Positions 45,536 through 56,300 of a stretch of 64,000 nt of DNA are shown piece after piece. This DNA comes from Pestalotiopsis fici W106-1. Its lineage: Eukaryota > Ascomycota > Sordariomycetes > Amphisphaeriales > Sporocadaceae. The position numbers were made by a program, and so were the translations under genes. The notes under the pieces were generated by a model. That model made no database searches, was not told the DNA's origin, and saw only the letters and a list, made by a program, of their open reading frames with translations. How positions within the stretch are numbered: position 1 is the stretch's first letter; every line of letters starts with the position of its first letter. The stretch spans positions 2,890,593 to 2,954,592 of the forward strand of contig NW_006917097.1 in the NCBI RefSeq assembly GCF_000516985.1. The letters are read 5' to 3'.

Positions 45536-48500
45536 TGTGACGGTCCGTCTCTGTCAATTCTGTCGCAGACTTCCTATCGGATTATGTTAAGTAGGTGCCT
45601 ACTGTAGCTTCGAGTAGAATTTCTTAGAGCAACCGCGGGGCACTTGAATTCTGTATGACGAATGGCGGGGCACATCCGTTTCGGTGATGACACATCCGGT
45701 CATGACGTCACGTGCTCTGGTGGATCATAAGGAATACCTACACTCAACGGCCATTGCTGAATGCTGATATTGAACATCACTTGGAACATCCACGAGTACG
45801 CATTAATGAATGGCTCAATCTGATTGGGTAAGACTCTGTCAAGAGACGGGTAGTAGAGAAAGGTGCGCCGACACAGCGCAACAACCTGGTCTACCATTTG
45901 GTGCTTATTTCACGCCTTTTGATAGTATAATCGCTCATGTAAAATGTAGGTACGTTGTATGATGTTGTGTCCACCACCTACCAGCCAGCGTTCATCAGAA
46001 ACTCCGCGACGAGGCTTCTCAGGAACTTGACAGAATTTATAAGTACAGTAGAGCGCTGCAGCATACCATTAGGAACATGCTTATCATAGAGCGGAACACT
46101 AAAGCTGCCAGGGAGTTGACGGCAAATAGAGCTGGCAGCAAGATAACATAGAAGCAGAGAAGTAGGTAAATAGACTACAATGATTGACATCATGAGATTG
46201 TGATGTTGCTTCGTGGCGCCGCTGGGCTGCAGATGTCAAATGTAGAGGCTGATTATGCTCAACCTTATAGCCTGTCCTGGATGAATCACAAGTGATTGGA
46301 ACGGTGGTGGAGGAGCCCTCCTCTCAAGCTCGCAATGCACTTGTTGGGATACTCATGAAATATGATTTTGCAACATGTAGGGCCGGGTTTCGTACATTGT
46401 GTATAAAGCACCCTTTAGACGCCAGTGGTGATGCATAGGTATGCACTTCGTTCCTGAGGCTGTACAGACAGAGTATGTCTCTTGCTCATCTCGCTGGCAC
46501 CCAATCGTCTTGTCGGCCCTCGTTCTTCAACGTCGATTTTCTCCATGGCGACAACCGATGGCGTTCCGAAGAAAACTTAGGCGCTCATCTCAAGTTTAAT
46601 CTTATTTTCAGCTGTTATGGGAACAACATGCATGGCTTGGCGCGCCTGGCTTGCTTTGACAGCATTTATACACAGTATTGACAGCTAGCGTTTTTGCACA
46701 TGCAAGTATAGCTGATTTTAATATTCCGATCCCGACATCAGAGAAAATTCCCGTCCCTCTGGAAACGATAGTCTTTCCGTGATGAACGGAGCTGTACCCT
46801 CAATAGGTGCTGAATCACAACATCCCCAAAGAAACAATCAAAGCCGAGCGTTTCGATGCCGAGGCTCCGCCGTTCCGCATAGGCAGAACGGGCTAGGCTG
46901 GTAAGCCAGACCCCGGCACATCGTAGCGCGTCTGGTTCCCGGTCGTCATGGCAACAAGGTAGCTCCAGGTTTCAGGGGATATAGTTGGAGGCACTATTGG
47001 ATCAGCACGGAATATTGAGGTTACTGTTCAGCCATTGCGAGAGCTGCGAAACAGCAAAAGGTACTCTGCCCCATTGCAACCAAGGAAGAACACACTGGAA
47101 GATGATCAGAAGAATGAGGGCAGCGATGCATGTTATACATGGGAAGCAAGCACAGATCTAGATCAGACAGTGCATCGTCAGTGGAGCGAGCTACTGTGGC
47201 TGTACGCAAGCACATACCTGGGACACGGTGTCGAAACAGTAATAAGGCCACTGATGAAGCATGCTATCTGCACATGGTGACGAGAGCTCAGCTCCTCCGC
47301 AAAAACGCGACCTGCAGCAAGCTGTGGACGACTAGATTTCAAGTCAATCCAATAGAAGCAATCCACGCCTACCGCAGTCCAATGCAAGATGCTCTCGCAC
47401 TACTATCTGCATCATACATAGCCCTGCGGCGTGGTTGGGAATTTTTTCCCACTGGTACCTAGTGCACAAGCTACCAGGAACCGGACGAATCGCCGAGCTT
47501 TGCGCTGTGATGCTCCAATTGTGTTGCACGTTCCAAGCGGCGATCCCATCTGCTACGTACTAGGCAAGCTATCTTAGGTACTGTCAGCGCTGCTACCCAG
47601 CCATCGCCCCACGTTTCCCAACCTCCATTCATACGTCCACTGCTACTACTGATGATACTCTGTGCAGACAAGTGTTGCCTCAGAGTAATAATCAGCACCC
47701 AGCCTCTTTCCATTTCGGCAAATAAATGCATTTGCCCATCTGATTGTGATGAGCCCAGGCCAATTGGCAATATCCCAAACCTCAATTGGTTGTTCCGAAG
47801 GACGACATCATGTCACAAATCAAACGACGAATGCAGCATCTCAATGTGACCGACAAGAGAAGAAGCTGCTGGCTGGGATCAAATGGCGCCAGCCCAAGCT
47901 TCTCGATCGTCTCCAGTGAACCCCATACCCATCGGGCTCAACACGGTGCATTTGGGCGCCCTGGCGTCCGATCCGGCTTCCGTAGACTTGGTAGCTTGGA
48001 TTGCTGTTTTTAACTTTTTTTTTTCACACGCGTACGTACGCTCTTAGTTGAGGGACCAGGCTCGACACAGAATTCCCGGATCGAAACTGCACGCGCTGGG
48101 CGCTGCTACAGGCCAATTGCAGGCAATGCCTCTTTAATGCCCAAACGTCAATAAAGAGAGTTCAGGGCAACAGGCAGAAGTTATCGTGCTTCAGTAGGAC
48201 AATCCTAGATGTCGGAGTATGTATGTCCATCATAAGCTGAGCTAGTGCTATTCGTTCATCCTACATTGGAATATTGTCTGGGGAGGAAAGCGGATCAAGA
48301 GAGGTTGGGTCAATTGTGATCTAGTGCTTTCCTTGCCTCTTCTTATTCTACTGCATACGTATGAACTGCAATCGGTCCAATCCAGAGGCGTTTGTTGATT
48401 TGTTGCCAGTCAAAGGTCCGCCTCATCCATGATCCCCAGGCCCGCCAGCACCCCGAGTGGGATAATCCATACTACATTCATCCCATCAATCCCATCCCCA

Positions 48501-49020
48501 GCCCAGCCCAGACAAAGGCCAGCTAAAGTCAAGCGAGCAACCAACAGGCTTGGAAATCATGGGAATCACCTCGTCCGTCTCTGCCCTCCCCTTCCCTTCC
48601 CCCCCTCCCCCAGCCGCTGGGTATCCACAGCCCAGGGCCTGCCGGTTGGCCCTCGGGCAGCTCCTAGGCGCGGTCCTAGCTGCGTACAGGCTGGGATAAA
48701 CACAAGCTCCACCTCGTGTAAACAACGTTGGACCACAGAAACCCTGCATTCGGCTGCCACGCAACATCTGAACCATTGAAAAGCCAGCACCGTTGCCTCC
48801 TCCCCCCGTCTTCTTTCTTCTCCTCCAGTCCCAAACCCAGTTTCTGCCAGACCGCTACTCAGACCCAATCTGTACCCAAAAGCCTCACTTCTCTCTTCCT
48901 CTTCCTCTCAAAACTGAAAGATCAGGTTAAGAAGCGCCGCATCAGCCGCAGCTTCTCTCCCCTCTTTTCTTTCAGCATATAGAAAGAAGAGCAAGAGAAA
49001 TCTTCTTGTCTTCCTTTCGT
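45536..49020. other. Gene-free interval between Rqc2 and HEX-1
   Basis: About 3.5 kb with small ORFs on both strands and no recognisable protein, RNA or transposon. The Rqc2 promoter lies at the left. From about 48.4 kb the + strand becomes C/T-rich with long pyrimidine runs (48.58-48.62 and 48.88-48.98 kb), typical of promoters and leaders of highly expressed fungal genes such as hex1. No ATG occurs on the + strand between about 48.6 kb and the first HEX-1 extension exon. Confidence 0.55.
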
Positions 49021-50011
49021 AGCATTGCGCGAAAGGTTGTCGAGGAGAGGACTCTCGCGCCCATCAGGTCGGCAATCTGGATTTTGAAGCCAGAGTACCC
49101 GTTCCCTTCAGCATCTTCCCTTCGTCTTACAAGGACGATAAGACAGCTGAGGTAGAGACGACCACTCAGACCCATCAGGAGGTCCAGATCAACCTCCCTG
49201 ACAAGAAAGCCGGACGGGAAGGTCAATACTCTTCCTCGCAGGCCTCTGTTAACCTTCCTCCTCGCCGCGAGCAACGCTACAGCGAAGAAGAGGTCCATAT
49301 CACACGTGAAGAGGAACGTTACCGCCGTCCCGGTGTCCACCGCGAGTACTACGAAGAACACAGGTTAGTGCCACATCTCTCGTTTGAAATCAACTTCAGT
49401 CATGCATTGCACACTTCTCGCCATGGGAATTTCAATTTTCCAATGGCAAATGAGTGAAGTCGTGCACATCACCATGCTCAATGGCCCCTCCCCCACGGGG
49501 ACACAGGGATATATCTGCCAGCGCATGAACACATCTTTGTTCCCACTTCTGGGGCACGGGCATAGATACGCCAGCAACCAGTGCACCAGCCCGAGCTCTT
49601 TAGTCCAATCGATGACCAAAGGGTTATGGGGCATGATGCTTGATTTCGTGTGAAAAGGAACAAACCTTCTGAGCAAACCCACTGACATGTTGTTGTAGAC
49701 CTGCTAGCAGCTTTGGCGAGACCTACGTCGAAGTTGATCACCAGCACCGTCCCTCGTACACTGCTATTGACCAGATCGAGCGCGAGTACCGCAGCCGATA
49801 CCAGCCTACCTACCAGGAGGAAGTTCGCGTAACCGGTTCTACCGTTGACGCCCCCAGCCACCACACTCGTCCCGTCTACGACGAGCAGATCCGTGTCGAG
49901 ACTACCGTCGACGCATCCAAGCCTGGTCCTTCTTACCACAAGGAGACCAAGATCGTTGAGGAGACCGTAGAGTATCCTCGCTCCGTTCACTCAGGCGCAC
50001 AAAAGTCTAGA
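49021..50011 (+). CDS. Upstream coding extension of HEX-1 (start unresolved)
   Basis: Two open segments, about 49021-49363 and 49699-50011, are joined in phase by a 335-bp intron (GTTAGT to TAG, making an Arg codon) and run in frame into the HEX-1 start Met. They encode roughly 215 residues rich in Tyr, Glu, Arg, His and Val with repeated V-E/V-D-x-x-H-x-R-P-like spacing, predicted disordered. Strong codon bias continues from HEX-1, arguing for real coding sequence. The first segment has no in-frame ATG and is closed upstream by TAG at 49018-49020. Either another exon supplies the start, a near-cognate codon is used, or this is a spliced 5' leader that happens to stay open. Alternative hex1 transcripts are known in Aspergillus. 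Confidence 0.55.
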
Positions 50012-50661
50012 ATGGGATATTACGACGAACAGGGTAAGTTTTGATCAATCACTGTCTTGGCTTGTCATTTGGCTAATCGATCTCTCCAGGCCACTACCAC
50101 TCGTTCCGTCACGGTCTTCACAAGATGGCCGACAAAGTTTTCCACCACGACCACGACCGTGTTGAGGTCAGAGAGGTTCGGGAGCGTTCCCGACCCATCT
50201 CGCAGCCTGCACCTGTCCCCAACACCGTCACCATCCCTTGCCACCACATCCGCATGGGTGATATCTTGATGCTGCAGGGCCGCCCTTGCCAGGTCATCCG
50301 TATCTCGACCTCTGCTGCCACTGGCCAGCACCGCTACCTCGGTGTCGATCTGTTCACCAAGCAGCTGCATGAGGAGTCTTCCTTTGTCTCCAACCCCGCT
50401 CCCAGCGTTGTTGTCCAGACCATGCTTGGTCCCATCTTCAAGCAGTACCGTGTCCTGGATATCCAGGACGGTACCGTTGTTGCCATGACCGAGACTGGTG
50501 ATGTCAAGACTGGTGTCCCCGTGACCGACCAGTCTGGTCTCTGGAGCCGTCTGTCCAAGGCTTTCGAGTCTGGTCGTGGCAGCGTCCGTGTGCTTGTTCT
50601 CAACGACGGTGGCCGTGAGCTTGTTGTTGACGTCAAGACCATCCACGCCTCCAACCTGTAA
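50012..50661 (+). CDS. hex1: Woronin body major protein HEX-1
   Basis: Exons 50012-50033 and 50090-50661 give 197 aa from the conserved M-G-Y-Y-D start; the 56-bp intron runs from GTAAGT to CAG. After a His/Arg-rich linker the core begins TVTIPCHHIRMGD and contains RPCQVIRISTSAATGQHRY and QTMLGPIFKQYRVLD, the eIF5A-like double beta-barrel that self-assembles into a hexagonal crystal. HEX-1 crystals form the peroxisome-derived Woronin bodies that plug septal pores after hyphal damage. The peroxisomal targeting tripeptide, usually SRL, reads SNL here, a non-canonical PTS1. An in-frame ATG at 50125 could give a shorter form. Codon use is very biased, so long antisense ORFs appear opposite it. 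Confidence 0.95.
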
Positions 50662-51403
50662 ATGGGCACGAAAATTTAATGGCTACTTACGATGTTTGGA
50701 TTATAAACGGAGTCAATTATCTTTGCATTACTACGGACAGTCTCGTGCACATGATACAACGAGTCAGCTACTCCCGACGGGAATGATGATCAAGGTTGAT
50801 CTTGTGAGACGGGAAAATTTTATGTTTGGTCATTGAGTAGATAGCATCTTTGTAAATGACTGGTAATTGATTTGTTTTGGATGAGCTATGAATATATTTC
50901 AGCTGCTGGAATAGTATTGTATTCTCGTTTCTGGCCCGTGTATGTACGTGCATGGTTTGGAGCAACACGTAAGCAACAACATGATGGATGGCCGAAAGTG
51001 ACCATCAAGGTACTGTTTTCTCGTTCTACGCCATCAAGGTGTTTGATGAGGAACACGGATCCCGAAGCCGAGTCGCTTCTCCCTTTAGCCAATCATGGTT
51101 CAGGCTTATCCCCCGCTTCTCACTCCTCATCACGTTATCAAGCTACCTGCTATACTTGGTTACCACTGAGCGTTACAAATCGGCGCTCGGAATGGTTTTC
51201 CAACGACCTTTCCTTTACCTTTATAACTATTGCGGATTCTCTTCGTAAATTCATATTTACAACGTTCGTGTTGCTGTAGTCATATACAAACGCAGGGCAG
51301 ATTATACTGAGTCGCCCTCGAGAGTTTTCATATACAACCTATACTCTAATCCACCAAGTGTGCTCCACTCTGATCCAGTATACCTACAGCACGCTACGCC
51401 ACC
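50662..51403. promoter_or_regulatory. HEX-1 3' flank and bleomycin hydrolase promoter
   Basis: About 740 bp between tandem + strand genes. It contains the HEX-1 3' UTR and presumably the promoter of the next gene. No other feature is recognised. Confidence 0.5.
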
Positions 51404-53362
51404 ATGGGTTCCTCTCAGTCTAAGCCCACTGCAGAGCAGGTATTGCACGAGAAAGCTGTCTTGGAGCGGGTTCAGTCCATGGACCGCGACTTTCTTGACG
51501 GCAACGATGTCGAGGAAGAGTTTGTTCACGTTGACAATGAGGTGACGGAAGACGCACGCTTGAGTCGCGTCGCCGAGGCTCTGCCGGTGAAGCTTCTCGG
51601 TTCATGGCAGTCCAGGGTGCTCCGAGACCCAAAGAACAGGTTAGTATACGTTGTAATCTAGCATGCAATGTTATGACAGGACTTCATTTTTTTTTTTTTT
51701 TTTTTTGCTAACGGATTTCACAGGCTTGCACTCTCGGCCCTCAGTTCAGCCAACCCGATGGAGGTATTGGCGTCACGCTCGACCAAGATTGCTGATCAGC
51801 ACGTTTTTAATATCCAGGTTGGTAGTCTTTCATTGATTGTTCACTTTTCTTACATTCCATATAAAGCCTCAAGCAAAGTGAGAGCTTCTTAGACTCTGAA
51901 TTTCAAATCTCTCCTCAAGTAATTCCGACCATCAAAAACATGGCTGACTCCTATTGAAAACAGATCCCGCTCGAGGGCGGACCGATCACGAACCAACGGT
52001 CTTCAGGACGCTGCTGGCTATTTGCGAGTACCAATGTGTTTCGTGTTGCACTGATGAGAAAGTACAACCTCGACTCTTTTGAGTTGTCACAGGCCTACCT
52101 CTTCTTCTGGGACAAGCTGGAAAAGGCCAACTATTTCCTCGAGAATGTCATTGACCTGGCCGATGAGGATCTCGACTCCCGACTTGTGCAGCGCGTTCTC
52201 GCGGACCCCGTTAGCGATGGTGGCCAGTGGGATATGGTGTACAACCTCGTTGACAAGTACGGGTTAGTGCCACAGACACTTGTGAGTCTCAAACGAGTTA
52301 ATTTCCTTTTCCTTTGTATATTTTGATATACTGGGAAGAAGATGCTATTTTGAAGTCAAAATGGGGACTCTTCAAAGTCAATAATGAGGCAACAAATCCT
52401 TTCTATTCTAGAAAGGCAAAAGATTTCATCTAATCAGTTACTTGTTGTAGTACCCCGATAGCTGGAACGCAATGAATAGCCGTGGCATCAACTATATCAT
52501 CGTGGCAAAGCTACGTGAGTATGCCGTCACATTGCGCAAGCTACTCAAGTCGCCCTCGGTGACGGCGACGGCACTCTCGGCGGCCAAGGAAAAGATGATG
52601 CGCCAGATCCACCTCATCCTCACCCTCACGCTCGGCCCGCCACCCAGCGCGACCGATGCCTTTGACTGGACCTTCAAGGACAAGAAGGGCCGGGTGCGCA
52701 CCGTTTCGATATCCCCCATCGAGTTTGCCCGGGACATTGCGAGCCCCGAGCTCCGCGCAGAGCTCCGCATCACGTCGTCGACCATTGCCGGCATGGTGTC
52801 GCTGGTTCACGATCCGCGGCACGCGCCCCTGAGTCTCTTGTCCGTCGACCGGCTGGGCAACGTGGTCGGCGGGCGCGGCGTCACCTACATCAACGTGGAG
52901 ATGGCGGCGCTCAAGGGGGCCGCGGTCGACATGCTGCGGTCCGGCCTGCCCGTCTTTTTCGGCTGCGATGTCGGCAAGTTTAGCGACCGCCAGGGCGGCG
53001 TCATGGACCTGGACGTGGTCGACTACGAGCTCGGCTTCAACGTCGGCATCCTCGGAGGGGCGGGCGCCCTCGACAAGGCCGACCGCCTGCGCGTCGGCGA
53101 GTCGGCCATGACCCACGCCATGGTCCTCACGGCCGTCCATGTCGATGAGCGCACCGGTCATCCCGTCCGCTGGCGCGTCCAGAACAGTTGGGGAGAGGAC
53201 GTGGGAGAAAAGGGCTGGTTCGTCATGAGCGACGCCTGGATGGACGAGTTCACATACCAGGCCGTTGTGGACTCGCGGTTCCTGACCCGGGAGATTAGGG
53301 ATGTGCTCAAAAAGGAGCCTATTGTCTTGCCGCTTTGGGACCCTCTCGGTTCGCTTGCATAA
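51404..53362 (+). CDS. blh1: Bleomycin hydrolase (C1B cysteine aminopeptidase)
   Basis: Exons 51404-51639, 51724-51817, 51964-52281 and 52451-53362 give 519 aa; all introns are GT-AG and phase-consistent. The start has an excellent context (CCACCATGG). It is a papain-fold aminopeptidase: Gln121 and catalytic Cys127 in [12 protein letters not shown], catalytic His in [10 protein letters not shown] and catalytic Asn in VQNSWGE, all in the family order and spacing. Yeast Blh1/Gal6 forms a hexameric barrel in the cytosol, hydrolyses homocysteine thiolactone and inactivates bleomycin. The C-terminal tail (LGSLA) should sit in the active-site cleft as in other members. The N-terminal ~35 residues are extra; MGSS at the start is a possible N-myristoylation signal. 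Intron 1 contains a 20-base T run. Confidence 0.94.
51687..51706 (+). repeat. T homopolymer in intron 1 of bleomycin hydrolase
   Basis: Run of 20 T about 15 bp before the CAG acceptor at 51721-51723, acting as an extreme polypyrimidine tract. It is slippage-prone but non-coding. Confidence 0.85.
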
Positions 53363-56300
53363 ACCAAACGTATGTTTACCGACATTCCAGGAGATGTCAG
53401 TCACAGTGTCACGGAGTTTTGGATGTTCATGCTTCTCTTGGTTGGTGACGATATGGATCTGCTTCTAGTTTGTAAGATGGTGTCTTGTTATCCGTCATGT
53501 AGGCTACGTTCTCATTGCCATATCACAGGGAGTGCAATCTATCAATTTACCAAATCACTATAGCCAAAAATTTCGCCGCTCCTTAGAGAAATCAGGCAGA
53601 TCCTTCTCCAGCATTTCATGTAGACTGTGCCTTTGCGGCCGGCGCATTCGGCATGATCAAGCTCTAATAAAAGCTTTTGGACGCCTAGTCCTTGGCAGCT
53701 ATATTGAATAGTCATTTGAGATCAACTAGCTCTATTCTTGTGTCATAACAATCCGCGAGACGAGGCCTCAACCTCGATTCCGGTCGGCATCGAAGCCTGA
53801 AAGTGCCTCGATCTGTACTCGCGACTTGCATAGTGAAGCAGCTTGGACTCGAGCTGAGAAATACTGGGCTGTAGTATGTAAGACATGCTTATATGCAAAA
53901 TACAAGACTATATTATGCGACCCCTGCAGCGATCATCTTGGTCTCTATCTCGAGCATTCTCCTGCGGCATTTTCGAGTTTCGTCACGGGCAATGGATAAG
54001 CGAAATGTCCTATGTATAGCCAAATCAAATATGACAGCACAGACACGTTCGTCTGTCGGTGATATGCCGGCATGGAAGTCTTCCCGGCCAGGTTTGGAAA
54101 CAGTGGTGAAGACAACCTAGAGTCACGCATAGACACGTTACGGGGCCAGAAATGATCATGATAGTCTGCCACATATTGTATGCGTAGTATGTGACTCCAT
54201 TCGCCGGGTGTTGTTCCGGCGAAAATAGCCTGTCAAGTCTGTTTCTCTTTCGTAGCGATAGGTTCCTCGGTTGCCGTTCCCCGTTCGCAAGGTGCTGGGA
54301 TAGGTCCAGGGAAATAAAAATGAGGCTCGATAGGAGGGTCCATCCGCAGCTTGGTTGGGCCAATCAAGGCTCCCCAGAAAGTCATGTATTTCCCAGGAAA
54401 GCAAGAATCGACAATAGCCATCATGGCCGTCCCGATAACTGGTGCGTCTCGGCACCGTATCTGAAAAAACTTTGTTTGCAATGCCGAGGAATCGTAGTTT
54501 TGTGCCCAACTCGATACCTGCAGCTATATCTACTGGAGGAGGCAAAAGGTTTTGATGTGCCACAAATCTTTCTCGGCAGTACCAAGAGAGTCTGCGCTCA
54601 TCGGCTTCGGGAAAGCGGCGGATCGAGATTGAATTTTTCTTCATTCCCACTCGTCAAGTTCCATCTTTTCATCTGTGCTCCTTGCTCTTGGTAGACGCTT
54701 GGATCTCGGACTGACCTCAGACCAGATCAGGATCGCAGAGTGCCTTGGTGCCATAATAAAGCTTTTTGGCCCTGGTGGAAAAAAAAATGAAAATAAAAGT
54801 TTAGCGTATTGGGCGTCTGTCGTGATACCAAGATTTGTGATTCACAGTTTTGATTCGTTTTTGCTTCCTGGTTATTGAGTTACCGGTTGTGCTGGGAAGG
54901 GACACAACACGTACATGTCCAGCTGGAAGATAGACATCCGCCACTTCGTATCTAACGGAAAGCTGAACTTTTACACATCCGGATCTACCTGCCAACGTGC
55001 GTCTTTTGGGGAGTCATGTTGTGGACTGTGAAATACAAGATAGAAAGCCCCTCCCCGGATGGCAGCCCTTCCCAGGATGGACCCTTCTTCATAGTGGTAG
55101 TCATCGGTTGGGCAGGAGAATAGGCGAGCCAACCTAGCCCAATGCAACATGGCCAGAGCGTTCGGTCAGGCGAAAGCATTTTGCTTTGTGGGTTGGGCCT
55201 TTTCCACGAAGCGATTCCCAGCGAGGTTCTTGTTTGCGACCACATCGCTGGGATTCGGCTGAGAGGCTGATGTTTTCTTTTCAGCAGGGTACTGTTCTTG
55301 TCCGCGGCCCATGGTTGGGTACCGGCTTGGCAGAAATGCACCAGTACATATTCCCCCTCAACACATACACACACACGGCTATACGTGCCACTCTTGCTGT
55401 CTTGTTCGTATGCCTACTGTTGAGGCATTTATGGGAGGTTCGTACTAGAACTTGACGGGATCCGAAGCCTGGAAGTGCCTGGGGCCAGAGGGAAGACTTT
55501 GTCACTAGTCACTTTTTGCATGATCATGAAAAGAATGGATCCGCAAATGGGGCCGTCGATGTTCAAACTTCCAGAAGCGAAAAAAGAACTTTTGCTGTCT
55601 CCATTTGGTGGGGTTCATCTACTCGGGGGATCTGAACGACACGATAGCGTTACGTTGAACGGCTCGGGTAGCCCACGTGTAAGTGGGTTGGACTTTACGT
55701 ATATGGTAATTCGAGACAAACTGCTTAACTTCTATGCATGGCATGTCGATTTTTCTGGCCTTACAACTTTGCATCTAATGTGGATAACAAGAAAAGCAAT
55801 GTCCATTTAATGGAGTAAGACATGACTTTCCCGTTGTCCGGGACACTTGCCGTCGAAAAGAGGCCCGAAATTTAATATATGCCTAACCTTTACATGTGAA
55901 TGGAACTTGCTTGGACAGTCTCACGTTGAGAGTGTCAACGAACGGCTCGATCCGAGAATGGTCCCTGGCTAAAACAGTTATGCTATTGGCTCCTGGACAT
56001 ACTGTGTATGAGGAAGCAAATGAAACGAGCTGCTATTCAAGGTGATTCGCCCACTTGGGCTTTCATGTTGGAGCCCAACATTGCCAATGCTCACCTTGGC
56101 TGGATCCTGGCCACGATGGTGATACCTAGTTCAGATGGCCAGCGGACAGATCCGTTCAGTAATGCCAGGTACGCGCACGAGCACCAAACGAACCCACAAG
56201 GATCCGTCTATTTTCTTCTCCATCGTGTGTCTTGCTGCGTGAAATGCCGCAGTAAAGAGAAGATCCAGTTTGTTTCAAGCATTCAGTCGCAAGTGGATGC

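Noticed and set aside
47130..47462. 110-codon + strand ORF in the Rqc2-HEX-1 gap
   Set aside because: No domain, signal peptide or splice continuation; overlapped by ORFs in other frames.
49478..49990. 170-codon minus-strand ORF
   Set aside because: It covers an intron and the antisense of the HEX-1 extension exon; no independent support.
50065..50646. 193-codon ORF antisense to HEX-1
   Set aside because: By-product of the strong codon bias of HEX-1; the sense frame is a highly conserved protein.
52541..53404. 287-codon ORF antisense to bleomycin hydrolase
   Set aside because: It lies fully opposite a conserved catalytic exon and arises from GC-rich third positions; no domain is recognisable.
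54156..54694. Overlapping 164- and 167-codon ORFs on opposite strands
   Set aside because: They are mutually antisense, with no domain, no splice continuation and no recognisable homology; chance is the simplest explanation.
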